In this document: positions 16,254 to 26,650 of the stretch, in pieces
How positions within the stretch are numbered: the stretch's first letter is position 1
Layout: every line of letters starts with the position of its first letter
Program-made: the position numbers and the translations under genes
Origin: Variovorax jilinensis
GTDB lineage: Bacteria > Pseudomonadota > Gammaproteobacteria > Burkholderiales > Burkholderiaceae_C
Direction: 5' to 3'
Length of the DNA: 64,000 bases
Assembly (NCBI RefSeq): GCF_030316885.1
Contig: NZ_JASZYQ010000002.1
Location: forward strand, 752,001 to 816,000
Notes under the pieces: model-generated
Database searches by the model: none
Told to the model about the DNA's origin: nothing
The model's input: the letters and a program-made list of their open reading frames with translations, nothing else

Positions 16254-19067
16254 TTATGCCGGTTGGGCAGTGAGCTTATGCACTTCGACCGCACGAACCA
16301 TGCGCTTGAGCTCGGGCAGGCAGGAGCCGCAGTTGGTGCCGCACCTGAGCGCGCCCTGCAGCGCGGCCAGGCGCTGGCTCTCGTCGCCCGCACAAGTTGC
16401 CAGCTGTGCCTCGATGTCGGTCTGGGTGACGCCGAAGCAGCTGCAGATGACCTTGCCGCGGGCCGCCACCCCGGCCGGCGCGGCGGCGCCCGGGCGCAGC
16501 AGCTGGCGGCCGTAGGCCTGGGCCGGCAGGCGGTCCTGCAGCAGTGCCTTGATCCAGGCCTCGGCGCGGGTGTCGCCGCCGAGCAGGAAGCCCTCGAGCC
16601 GGGCTTCCTCGCCCTCGCGAACCAGGCGCACCGCGCGCCGCTGGCCGCGCCGCGCATCCGCGTAGCGCAGCGTGTCGCTGCCACCCAGCGCCAGCAGTCC
16701 TTCGATGCGGGCCAGCAGGTCGTCGGGCGGGGCCTCGTAGGCCGCGGCGCGAAACAGGATGCCGGTGCGCTCGGCGGCGCCGCCTTCGAGCGCACCGCCG
16801 GCCCCGAAGGGCACGCAGCTGGCAAAGGGGAAGGCCTGCATCAGGGCGCGCAACTCGCCCGCCACGTCCAGCGCCGCGTCCTGCGGCAGCCAGGCGGCGG
16901 CCAGCAGCGACCAGGGCAGTTCGGCCTTGAGGATCTTGACCGCCGCGTGCTTGAGCTCGGGTTGCTTGGAGTCGGGGCAGTAGCTGGGCGTGGTCAGCGC
17001 GTTGATGCCCGCGAGGCGCTCACCGGTGCTCGAGCGGCCGCTCAGGTATTCGCCACCCCAGTGCATGGCGATGAAGGCCTGTGACAGGCCGACCTCGGTG
17101 CTGGCCGCGAGCGGCAGCACGATCGAGCCGCGCCGCGAAGTCACGTGGACCAGGTCGCCCTCGACCAGCTGGCGGCGCGCGATGTCCTGCGGGTGCAGCT
17201 GTACGTTCGGCTCGCCCGCGTGGCCGAACAGGCGGCCCAGCGTGCCGGTGCGGCTCATGCCATGCCACTGGTCGCGCAGCCGGCCCGTGTTGAGGGAGAA
17301 GGGGTAGCGCGCCTCGCGGGCCTCGGCCACCGGCTTGTAGGGCGTGTCGACGAACCGGGCGCGGCCATCGGGCGTCGGGAACACGCCGTCTTCGTAGAGC
17401 CGTGCCCGCCCGGTGGCTTCGCCTTCGCGCAGTGGCCATTGCTGCGGCGCCGCCTCGAGCATCGCGTAGCTCATGCCGGTGATGTCGAGGTCGCGCCCGC
17501 GGGTGCTCTCGCGATGCTCGATCCAGACCGATTCGGCGTTGGCATAGGGGAACAGCGTGCTCGGATGGCCGGGCCGCGCCAGCCGCGCCTCCAGCTTGTG
17601 CGCGAAGGCCACGCCGATCGCCCAGTCGTCGCGGGCCTGGCCCGGCGCCGGCACGGCCGGCCGCACGCGCGAGACGCGGCGCTCGCTGTTGGTGACCGTG
17701 CCTTCCTTCTCGCCCCAGGTGGTGGCCGGCAGCAGGAGGTCGGCGAAGTCGCAGGTCGAGGTGGTCGAGAAGGCCTCCTGCACCACCACGAACTCGCAGC
17801 GCTCGAGCGCGCGGCGCACTGTGGCCTGGTCGGGCATCGATTGCGCCGGGTTGGTGCAGGCGATCCACAGCGCGCGGATCTCGCCGTCGGCGGCGGCCTG
17901 GAACATCTCGACCGCGGTCTTGCCGGGCTTCGGCGGGACGTCGGGCACACGCCAAAGGGCAGCGACTTCGGCGCGGTGCTCGGGGTTCGCGAGATCGCGG
18001 TGGGCCGACAGCAGGTTGGCCAGGCCACCGACCTCGCGGCCGCCCATGGCGTTGGGCTGGCCGGTCAGCGAGAACGGCCCGGCGCCGGGCTTGCCGATCT
18101 GCGCGGTTGCCAGGTGCAGGTTGATCAGCGCGGCATTCTTCGCCGTGCCGGATGAGGACTGGTTGAGCCCCTGGCAGTACAGGCTCAGGGTGGCCGTCGA
18201 GGTCGCGAACAGGCGCGCGGCCTGCAGCAGGTCGTCCTTGTCGATGCCGCAGACCTGAGCCACGCGTTCGGGCGTGCAGTCGCGCACCGTGGTCTTGAGC
18301 GCATCGAAGCCGCTGGTATGCCGGGCGATGTAGCCTGCGTCGGTCCAGCCTTCCCAGAGCATCAGGTGCAGCATGCCGTTGAACAGCATGACGTCGGTGC
18401 CGGGCTGGATCGGCAGGAACAGGTCGGCGATCTCGACCGTGTCGGTGCGGCGCGGATCGGCCACGATGATCTTCAGCGCCGGGTTGGCCGCCTTGGCATC
18501 CTCGATGCGCCGGAAAAGGATCGGGTGCGCCCAGGCCGTGTTGCTGCCGACGATGAACAGGCAGTCGGCGAACTTGAGGTCGTCGTAGCAGGCCGGCGGT
18601 GCATCGGCGCCCAGCGTCTTCTTGTAGCCGGCCACCGCGCTGCTCATGCACAGGCGCGAGTTGGTGTCGATGTTGTTGGTGCCGACCAGGCCCTTGGCCA
18701 GCTTGTTGAAGACGTAGTAGTCCTCGGTCAGCAGCTGGCCCGAGACGTAGAAGCCGACTGCGTCCGGCCCATGGTCGCGGATGACGCGGGCGAAGCTGTC
18801 GGCGGCCAGGTCGAGCGCCGGCTCCCAGGCCATGGGCTCGGGCGTGGCGTGGCGCTCGGCCCGCCGCAGCGGCTGCAGCAGCCGCGTCTGCCGCGTGACT
18901 GCCGCGCTGGCCGTCAGGTGCAGGGTCGAGCCCTTGGTGCAGAGCCGGCCGAAGTTGGCCGGGTGGTCGGGGTCGCCGCGCACGCCGATGATCTGCGTGC
19001 CATCGGATTCGATGATCACGCCGCAGCCCACGCCGCAATAGGGGCAGGTGGAACGTGTCTGGTTCAT
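16254..19067 (-). CDS. nasA: Assimilatory nitrate reductase catalytic subunit with C-terminal [2Fe-2S] domain
   Basis: This 937-residue cytoplasmic molybdo-bis-MGD enzyme reduces nitrate to nitrite. The N-terminal [4Fe-4S] site is CPYCGVGC (residues 8-15) with a fourth Cys in GRLCTKGS. The molybdenum-ligand region DTNSRLCMSSAV follows, then the dinucleotide-binding domains and a C-terminal MopB-type beta-barrel (QLHPQDIARRQLVEGDLVHV). The last ~60 residues are a BFD-like domain with cysteines in KVICSCFGVTQ and LRCGTNCGSCLPEL. That makes it the larger, single-chain NasA type. The start is the first ATG before the FeS motif. It is 8 bases from nirD. Confidence 0.95.
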   Translation of the reverse strand: MNQTRSTCPYCGVGCGVIIESDGTQIIGVRGDPDHPANFGRLCTKGSTLHLTASAAVTRQTRLLQPLRRAERHATPEPMAWEPALDLAADSFARVIRDHGPDAVGFYVSGQLLTEDYYVFNKLAKGLVGTNNIDTNSRLCMSSAVAGYKKTLGADAPPACYDDLKFADCLFIVGSNTAWAHPILFRRIEDAKAANPALKIIVADPRRTDTVEIADLFLPIQPGTDVMLFNGMLHLMLWEGWTDAGYIARHTSGFDALKTTVRDCTPERVAQVCGIDKDDLLQAARLFATSTATLSLYCQGLNQSSSGTAKNAALINLHLATAQIGKPGAGPFSLTGQPNAMGGREVGGLANLLSAHRDLANPEHRAEVAALWRVPDVPPKPGKTAVEMFQAAADGEIRALWIACTNPAQSMPDQATVRRALERCEFVVVQEAFSTTSTCDFADLLLPATTWGEKEGTVTNSERRVSRVRPAVPAPGQARDDWAIGVAFAHKLEARLARPGHPSTLFPYANAESVWIEHRESTRGRDLDITGMSYAMLEAAPQQWPLREGEATGRARLYEDGVFPTPDGRARFVDTPYKPVAEAREARYPFSLNTGRLRDQWHGMSRTGTLGRLFGHAGEPNVQLHPQDIARRQLVEGDLVHVTSRRGSIVLPLAASTEVGLSQAFIAMHWGGEYLSGRSSTGERLAGINALTTPSYCPDSKQPELKHAAVKILKAELPWSLLAAAWLPQDAALDVAGELRALMQAFPFASCVPFGAGGALEGGAAERTGILFRAAAYEAPPDDLLARIEGLLALGGSDTLRYADARRGQRRAVRLVREGEEARLEGFLLGGDTRAEAWIKALLQDRLPAQAYGRQLLRPGAAAPAGVAARGKVICSCFGVTQTDIEAQLATCAGDESQRLAALQGALRCGTNCGSCLPELKRMVRAVEVHKLTAQPA

Positions 19068-19075
19068 GTCGTCCT

Positions 19076-19456
19076 TCAGGCTGCGACGGATCGCTTCGGG
19101 CCGGCAACCGGCCGTTCCAGTTCGGTGGCGTGGCCCGCCAGCTCCTCGTCGTCGAGGTGCACCACGCCGTGCGCCACCTTGACTGCGAAGCGTGGCGTGC
19201 AGCCCTCGTCGGGCGACTTCGCGCAGCCATCGTCGAGGCCGATGGTCCAGTTGTGCAGCGGGCAGGCCACGCTGGTGCCGAAGACGATGCCCTGGCTCAG
19301 CGGCCCGCCCTTGTGCGGGCAGCGGTCGAGCAGCGCGAAGACCTGGTCCTCGGCATTGCGGAACACCGCGACATCGATGCCCGAGGGCCGCGCCACGCGC
19401 CGCGCGCCCAGCACCGGGATGTCGTCGACGCGGCAGATGGCTTTCCACTGGTTCAT
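19076..19456 (-). CDS. nirD: Nitrite reductase (NADH) small subunit
   Basis: The 126-residue Rieske-type NirD works with NirB in six-electron reduction of nitrite to ammonium. A full Rieske ligand set is visible: C46/H48 in DRCPHKGG and C65/H68 in ACPLHNW. Several characterised NirD proteins, such as that of E. coli, lack these ligands. The gene lies 13 bases after nirB and 8 bases before nasA in the same orientation, so the three are co-transcribed. Confidence 0.95.
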   Translation of the reverse strand: MNQWKAICRVDDIPVLGARRVARPSGIDVAVFRNAEDQVFALLDRCPHKGGPLSQGIVFGTSVACPLHNWTIGLDDGCAKSPDEGCTPRFAVKVAHGVVHLDDEELAGHATELERPVAGPKRSVAA

Positions 19457-19469
19457 GGCCGTGTGCTCC

Positions 19470-21923
19470 TCAGGCGGTCTGCGATGCGGCCATCACGGCC
19501 ACGGGGGTGAACTGGCGGACGTCGACCGCCGCCTGGCTCGACTCGAACCACGGATCGGGTTCGCCATCGAGCGCGAACTGCAGCCGCTCCCACAGGGCCT
19601 TGCGGCCCTCGGCGTCCTCGAGGATCTTCCTCTTGACGTGGTCCAGGCCCGCGCGACCGATGTAGTGCACGGTGCGTTCCAGGTACCAGCCTTCCTCGCG
19701 ATAGAGCTGCAGGAAGGCCCCTGCGTGCTCCATCACCTCCTCGGCGGTCTTCACCTTGACCAGGAAGTGCGCCACCTCGGTCTTGATGCCGCCGTTGCCG
19801 CCGACATAGATCTCCCAGCCCGAGTCGACGCCGATCACGCCGACATCCTTGATGCCCGATTCGGCGCAGTTGCGCGGGCAGCCCGAGACCGCCAGCTTGA
19901 CCTTGTGCGGCGAGTACATGGCCCACAGTGCGCGCTCCAGGTCCTTGCCCATCTGGGTGGAGTCCTGCGTGCCGAAGCGGCACCACTCGCTGCCGACGCA
20001 GGTCTTCACGGTGCGCAGCGACTTCGCGTAGGCGAAGCCCGAGGGCATGCCGATGTCCTTCCACACGTTCTCGAGGTCTTCCTTCTTCACGCCCAGCAGG
20101 TCGATGCGCTGGCCGCCCGTGACCTTGACGGTCGGGATCTTGTACTTGTCGGCAGCGTCCGCGATGCGGCGCAGCTCGTCGGGCGTGGTGTGCCCGCCCC
20201 ACATGCGCGGGATCACGGAATAGGTGCCGTCCTTCTGGATGTTGGCGTGGCTGCGCTCGTTGACGAAGCGGCTCTGCGGATCGTCCCTGGCCTCCTTGGG
20301 CCAGGTCGAGATCAGGTAGTAGTTGACCGCCGGACGGCAGCTCGAGCAGCCGTCGGGCGTGCGCCAGCCGAGGTTTCGATACACCTCGTCGTGCGTCAGG
20401 TAGTGGGCCTTGCGGATCGCATCGCGCACGTCCTGGTGGCTGGCGTCGGTGCAGCCGCAGACAGCCTTCTTCTTCGGTGTCGCGGAATAGTCGCCGCCGG
20501 CCGTGAACATCAGGATCTGCTCGACCAGTCCGGTGCACGAGCCGCAGGATGCGCTGGCCTTGGTGTGCTTCTTGACCTCTTCGAGCGTGAACAGGCCGCG
20601 GTCCTTGATGGCCTTGCAGATCGTGCCCTTGCTGACGCCGTTGCAGCCGCAGACCTCGGCCTCGTCGGGCATGGTCGCGGCCTTGCTGTGGCCTTCGTGT
20701 CCGGTGTCGCCGATGTTCGATTCGCCGAACATCAGCTTGTCGCGGATGTCGTGCACGCTGCGGCCGTCGCGCAGCAGCTTGAAGTACCAGCTGCCGTCGA
20801 CCGTGTCGCCGTAGAGGCAGGCACCGACCAGCTTGTCGTCCTTGATCACCAGCTTCTTGTAGACGCCGCCGAAGGGGTCGCTCATCACGATCTCCTCGGT
20901 GCCTTCGCCACCCATGAACTCGCCGGCCGAGAACAGGTCGATACCCGTCACCTTGAGCTTGGTCGAGGTCAGCGAGCCGAGGTAGCGGCCGATGCCGAAC
21001 TGCGCCAGGTGGTTGGCCGCCACCTTGGCCTGCTCGAACAGCGGTGCCACCAGGCCGTAGGCGATGCCGCGGTGTGCCGCGCATTCGCCGACCGAGTAGA
21101 TGCGCGCGTCGGTCACGGTCTGCATGGTGTCGCTGACCACGATGCCGCGGTTGACGTGCAGGTTCATCTTCTCGGCCAGTCCGGTGTTGGGCCGGATGCC
21201 GACCGCCATCACGACCAGGTCGGCCGCCACCTCGGTGCCGTCCTTGAAGCGGATCGCAGTGACGCGGCCTTCGGGTCCGCCGACCAGCTCCTGCGTCTGC
21301 GCGCCGATGCGGAACTGCAGGCCGCGTTCCTCGAGCGACTTCTGCAGCAGCTTGCCGGCGACGTCGTCGAGCTGGCGCTCCATCAGCCACTGGTTGACGT
21401 GCACCACGGTCACGTTCATGCCGCGCAGCATCAGGCCGTTGGCGGCCTCGAGGCCCAGCAGGCCGCCGCCGATCACGACCGCGTTCTTGTGCGTGCGCGC
21501 GGTCTCGATCATGTATTCGGTGTCGGCGATGTCGCGGTATGCGATCACGCCCTTCAGGTCCTTTCCGGGCACCGGCAGCATGAAGGGGTTGGAGCCGGTG
21601 CACAGCAGCAGGCGGTCGTATTCGGCCTCGGTGCCGTCATCGGCGCGCACCACGCGCTTCACGCGGTCGACCTCGACCACCGTCCTGCCGGCGTGCAGCG
21701 TGATGTGGTTCTCGGTGTACCACTCCCAGCTGTTGAGCACGATCTCGTCCACGGTCTGCTCGCCCGCCAGCACCGGCGACAGCAGGATGCGGTTGTAGTT
21801 CGGGTGCGGCTCGGCGCCGAACACGGTGACGTCGTAGAGATCGGGTTCGATCTTCAGCAGCTCTTCGAGCGTGCGCACGCCGGCCATGCCGTTGCCGACC
21901 ATCACGAGCTTCATCTTCTTCAT
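19470..21923 (-). CDS. nirB: Nitrite reductase (NADH) large subunit
   Basis: The 817-residue enzyme has, in order: a pyridine-nucleotide disulphide oxidoreductase part (VMVGNGMAGVRTLEELL at about 7-23; NAVVIGGGLLGLEAANGL at about 145); two BFD-like [2Fe-2S] modules (VCGCNGVSK...CGSC and VCGCTDASH...CSSC, about 420-540); and a sulfite/nitrite reductase domain. The siroheme/[4Fe-4S] cysteines are in TCVGSEWCRFG and SGCPRNCAESG (about 640-690). The start at 21923 gives the standard KKMKLVMVGNGMAG N-terminus after a GAAAGG site; an ATG nine codons earlier is an alternative. It heads the nirB-nirD-nasA-ybiB-cobA run and diverges from the kinase gene 62 bases away. Confidence 0.96.
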   Translation of the reverse strand: MKKMKLVMVGNGMAGVRTLEELLKIEPDLYDVTVFGAEPHPNYNRILLSPVLAGEQTVDEIVLNSWEWYTENHITLHAGRTVVEVDRVKRVVRADDGTEAEYDRLLLCTGSNPFMLPVPGKDLKGVIAYRDIADTEYMIETARTHKNAVVIGGGLLGLEAANGLMLRGMNVTVVHVNQWLMERQLDDVAGKLLQKSLEERGLQFRIGAQTQELVGGPEGRVTAIRFKDGTEVAADLVVMAVGIRPNTGLAEKMNLHVNRGIVVSDTMQTVTDARIYSVGECAAHRGIAYGLVAPLFEQAKVAANHLAQFGIGRYLGSLTSTKLKVTGIDLFSAGEFMGGEGTEEIVMSDPFGGVYKKLVIKDDKLVGACLYGDTVDGSWYFKLLRDGRSVHDIRDKLMFGESNIGDTGHEGHSKAATMPDEAEVCGCNGVSKGTICKAIKDRGLFTLEEVKKHTKASASCGSCTGLVEQILMFTAGGDYSATPKKKAVCGCTDASHQDVRDAIRKAHYLTHDEVYRNLGWRTPDGCSSCRPAVNYYLISTWPKEARDDPQSRFVNERSHANIQKDGTYSVIPRMWGGHTTPDELRRIADAADKYKIPTVKVTGGQRIDLLGVKKEDLENVWKDIGMPSGFAYAKSLRTVKTCVGSEWCRFGTQDSTQMGKDLERALWAMYSPHKVKLAVSGCPRNCAESGIKDVGVIGVDSGWEIYVGGNGGIKTEVAHFLVKVKTAEEVMEHAGAFLQLYREEGWYLERTVHYIGRAGLDHVKRKILEDAEGRKALWERLQFALDGEPDPWFESSQAAVDVRQFTPVAVMAASQTA

Positions 21924-21985
21924 GGGGTGGGACCTTTCGTGGGAACTCAAGCAGACGGATGCGCACGGTGCGCGGCGAGAGGCAC

Positions 21986-23713
<1,728 letters not shown>

Positions 23714-23730
23714 GCACTCCCGCGGGCTCG

Positions 23731-23815
23731 CGCACTGCGTGTCGCGCTCCACCCCCTCGCCGGGGGCGATAACAGCGGCCCGGCGAAGCCGGTTCCGCGG
23801 CATCCCTGGCATTGG
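23731..23815. repeat. G/C-rich intergenic repeat between convergent genes
   Basis: This stretch starts GCACTGCGTGTCGCGCTCC and contains the hairpin CCCCCTCGCCGGGGG followed by CGGCCCGGCGAAGCCGG. It shares the CACTG-GTGT-CGCT-CCCC...GGGGG pattern with the tandem unit at 6053-6254. It lies between the kinase and carrier stop codons and may act as a bidirectional terminator. Confidence 0.6.
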
Positions 23816-23826
23816 CATGGTGTGGT

Positions 23827-25095
23827 TCATGCGTTTCGAGCCCTGGGTGACTTCGCGGCATTTGCAGGCGCCGAGTGGTGCGCCGCGATCCGCGCGCGGC
23901 CGCCCTTTTCGGCCCAGGTGCGGGTCCAGCGGATCTGCATGATGCGCATCACGCCGAGCATCACCAGCGACAGCAGCGCGAAGAAGACGAAGCCCCAGGC
24001 ATAGCTGCCCAGGTACTGCTTGGACAGGCCCATCGCGTTCGGAACCAGGCCGCCGCCGAGCGCGCCGATCTCGCCGATCATCGAACCCGCCACCGCGGTG
24101 CTGGCCGGCCAGCGCAGCGGCACGAGCTGGAAGAGGGCGCCGTTGCCGGCGCCGAGCGCCGCGAAGCAGACGATCAGCAGCAGCGTGGTGAGGACCAGCG
24201 AGAAGGACGAGAAGCCCACCAGCACCAGCCCGACCGCCACGACCGCCAGCACCAGCGTCAGCGTGTTGACGCCGCCCCAGCGGTCGGAGATCCAGCCGCC
24301 GACGATGCGCACCGCGGCGCCCATGAAGGCCGCCAGCATCGTCAGCTGGCCGGCCTGCACCTTGCTCACGCCGAACTGGTCGTAGTAGTAGGAGGGCAGG
24401 AAGGTCGTGAGGCCGATGAAGCCGCCGAAGGTCACGCCGTAGATCAGGCTGAAGACCCAGCCGTCCTTCTCGAACAGGCAGGCGATGTGCTCGCGAAAGC
24501 TGGCGTGGCTGTCGACGTCCGGCGGCTCCTTGGCGAACACGATCATCACGACCATGGGCAGCAGGATCGCGCCGGCGGCGACGCCGTACACCGCCTGCCA
24601 GCCCAGCCACTGCGCGAGCGGCGGCGCCACCAGCACCGACACCGCCGTGCCGACGTTGCCGGCGCCCACCAGGCCCATCGCGAGCCCCTTGTGCTGCGGC
24701 GGGAACCAGCCCGAGCCCAGCGACAGCGCGACACCGAAGCTGGCGCCCGCGATGCCGAGCAGCACGCCCATCGCGAGCAGGTCGTTGAAGCTCTTGACGA
24801 AGAAGAAGCCGAACAGCATCGCCACCGCGATCAGGGCCATCTCGACCAGCGTCGCGTTCTTGCGGCCGATGTACTGCGACAGGATGCCGAGCGGGAAGCG
24901 CATCAGTGCGCCGGCGATGATCGGCACCGACAGCATCAGGCCCTTCTGTGCCGGCGAGAGATCGAAGGTCTCGCCGATGAAGGGCGCCATGGCACCGTTG
25001 AGCACCCAGATGCAGCACGAGAACGAGAAGTACAGGAAGGCCGAGAACAGCGTCGGGCCGTGGCCTGTTTGCAGAAACGTCTTGAAGCTGGACAT
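23827..25095 (-). CDS. NarK/NasA-type MFS nitrate/nitrite transporter
   Basis: The 422-residue protein has 12 hydrophobic segments of the major facilitator type. It carries the nitrate/nitrite-porter signatures GNVGTAVSVLVAPPLAQ (about 140-156, helix 5 region) and GAGNGALFQLVPLRW (about 325-339, helix 11 region). The conserved arginines expected for nitrate binding appear as MRFPLG (about 65-70) and VRIVGGWISDRWGG (about 270-283). The ATG at 25095 is preferred over a TTG three codons upstream. A sigma-54-like promoter and an ANTAR-type hairpin lie about 160-200 bases upstream. It provides nitrate uptake for the NasA/NirBD pathway, parallel to the ABC system. Confidence 0.93.
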   Translation of the reverse strand: MSSFKTFLQTGHGPTLFSAFLYFSFSCCIWVLNGAMAPFIGETFDLSPAQKGLMLSVPIIAGALMRFPLGILSQYIGRKNATLVEMALIAVAMLFGFFFVKSFNDLLAMGVLLGIAGASFGVALSLGSGWFPPQHKGLAMGLVGAGNVGTAVSVLVAPPLAQWLGWQAVYGVAAGAILLPMVVMIVFAKEPPDVDSHASFREHIACLFEKDGWVFSLIYGVTFGGFIGLTTFLPSYYYDQFGVSKVQAGQLTMLAAFMGAAVRIVGGWISDRWGGVNTLTLVLAVVAVGLVLVGFSSFSLVLTTLLLIVCFAALGAGNGALFQLVPLRWPASTAVAGSMIGEIGALGGGLVPNAMGLSKQYLGSYAWGFVFFALLSLVMLGVMRIMQIRWTRTWAEKGGRARIAAHHSAPANAAKSPRARNA

Positions 25096-25250
25096 GGCGG
25101 TCAATGCGAAATGCCGCGGCGCGGCCGCAAGCAGGCCGTGTCGTCGGACGGGGTTGGAGAGGGGTGGCAGCGGCGACAGCCGGCGGCCTGAGGGGTGGGC
25201 CCGGCGATGGATTCGCCGGGTTGCGGGCAGTGGTCTGCCGCTTCACCAAT

Positions 25251-25270
25251 GCGGTGCTTCGTTACACCGC
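25251..25270 (-). promoter_or_regulatory. ANTAR-type hexaloop hairpin in the nitrate carrier leader
   Basis: Read leftward, GCGGTGT-AACGAA-GCACCGC forms a 7-bp stem (one U-G pair) with a six-base loop that has A at position 1 and G at position 4, the pattern known for ANTAR-protein RNA targets. It begins at the predicted first transcribed bases of the sigma-54-like promoter at 25283-25297. A second stem 10 bases downstream (GGCAG/CTGCC, loop ACCA) does not show that loop pattern, and no U-tract terminator follows. Confidence 0.55.
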
Positions 25271-25282
25271 CCCTCGAATCAC

Positions 25283-25297
25283 GCAAGAGGCATGCCA
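25283..25297 (-). promoter_or_regulatory. Sigma-54-type promoter of the nitrate carrier gene
   Basis: Read leftward, TGGCAT-GCCTC-TTGC matches the TGGCAC-N5-TTGC consensus at all but one base, with the exact -24/-12 spacing. The predicted transcript start is near 25271, leaving a leader of about 175 bases before the carrier ATG. Confidence 0.7.
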
Positions 25298-25349
25298 GTG
25301 AGTGGAGGCCCGCCTGGCCTATGCTTCGCATCACTTCCAGCCCGTTCCC

Positions 25350-26618
25350 GTGACCTCTCTGCTCGTCGCTCTTCCCTCTGAAAACCCCGATGCCGCGCTG
25401 CCTCCCGCGCTCGCGCGGGCCCTGGCCGGCCGCGCCATCGAGTCGATCGCCTGCAGCGATCTGGTGCGCCGGGTCGCGGCCTCGGCACCAGACGAGGTCC
25501 TGCTCTGGCTGCCACTGCCAGCGCCCGAGGCCCTGTACGAGGCCCTGCGTGCCTGGTCGGGTGCGCCGCCCTGCGCCCTGGGCCTGGTCAGCGCGCCGCT
25601 CGACGCCGGCGCGCACGAGCGGCTGGTGGCGCTCGGCGTGCATGCCTGGGCGCCGATGGACGGGCTCGACGCACCGTCGCTCGATGCCTTGCTGGCCCGC
25701 GCCCGCGCGCGCCGGCAACGCGAGGCTGCGCTGCGCACCGAACTGGAGGCCTCCCGCACCCGCCTGGACGAGCGCAAGTGGATCGACCGCGCCAAGGGGC
25801 TGCTGATGGCGGCCCGCGGCATCGACGAGGACGAGGCCTTCGGCCTGCTGCGCGGGGCCGCGATGCACGCCAACCTCCGGCTCGGCGAGGTCTCGCGCTC
25901 GGTGCTCGAGGCCGCGCAGTGGGCCGATGCCATCAACCGCGCAGGCCAGTTGCGCATGCTGTCGCAGCGGCTGGTGCGGCTCGCCGCGCAGGGCCTGGCC
26001 GGCATCGATGCGCGGCGCGCCCGGGTGCTGCACACCGAATCCGCCGAGCGGGTGCAGCACAACCTGGATCATCTCGCGACCCTGGCGCTGGGCCAGCCCG
26101 GCATCGCGGCGCTGGCTAGGTCGCGCAGTGCGTGGCAGGAACTGAAGGCGGCGCTGGCCGTGCGGCCGATGGCCCTGGCGGCGATCGACGCCCGCGCCGA
26201 AGCCCTTCTGGCCACCGCCGAGGCGCTGACCGAAGCGCTCGAGGCCTCCGGTGGCCGCCGGGCGCTGCGCATCGTCAACATCTGCGGCCGGCAGCGCATG
26301 CGCGCGCAGCGGCTGGCCAAGGATGCCCTGCTGGCATCGATGCTGCCGGCCCCCGACTCGCAGCAGCGCCTGGCGGCCACGATGGACGAGTTCGAGGCCG
26401 CGCTGACGGAACTCGAGGCGACGCCGCTGAGATCGCCCGAGATCCGCGCCGCGCTCGCGGTTGCGCGCGACGAATGGCTGCGCCTGATGGGCGGCGTGCG
26501 CGGCCTCGACAGCGCCGACGGCCGGACTTCGCTGGTGCGTTCCAGCGATGCACTGGTCGACACCTTCGAGCGCCTCACCGCCTCGTACGAACACAGCCTG
26601 CAGGTCATCATGTCCTGA
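25350..26618 (+). CDS. ANTAR-domain regulator with degenerate receiver and PilJ-type sensory segments
   Basis: From the GTG at 25350 the product has 422 residues. Residues 1-115 resemble a response-regulator receiver without its phosphoacceptor: in APDEVLLWLPLP the Asp position is W53, and the N-terminal acidic pair is absent. An ANTAR RNA-binding helix set follows ([20 protein letters not shown], about 139-190). Then come two related segments, AGQLRMLSQRLVRLAAQ (about 205-221) and CGRQRMRAQRLAKDALL (about 310-326), of the type IV pili methyl-accepting (PilJ N-terminal) sensor kind. It sits between the two nitrate uptake loci and is divergent from the MFS carrier. The start is uncertain; a GTG at 25302 is possible. 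A nitrate/nitrite-responsive antiterminator is inferred. Confidence 0.8.
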   Translation: MTSLLVALPSENPDAALPPALARALAGRAIESIACSDLVRRVAASAPDEVLLWLPLPAPEALYEALRAWSGAPPCALGLVSAPLDAGAHERLVALGVHAWAPMDGLDAPSLDALLARARARRQREAALRTELEASRTRLDERKWIDRAKGLLMAARGIDEDEAFGLLRGAAMHANLRLGEVSRSVLEAAQWADAINRAGQLRMLSQRLVRLAAQGLAGIDARRARVLHTESAERVQHNLDHLATLALGQPGIAALARSRSAWQELKAALAVRPMALAAIDARAEALLATAEALTEALEASGGRRALRIVNICGRQRMRAQRLAKDALLASMLPAPDSQQRLAATMDEFEAALTELEATPLRSPEIRAALAVARDEWLRLMGGVRGLDSADGRTSLVRSSDALVDTFERLTASYEHSLQVIMS

Positions 26619-26650
26619 CTCACGGTTCACGCGAGGGCGGCACCGGCGGC

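Noticed and set aside
25200..25220. Intrinsic terminator in the MFS carrier leader
   Set aside because: The CCCGGCGA/TCGCCGGG hairpin is strong, but C-rich sequence rather than a U-run follows, so it is not called a terminator.
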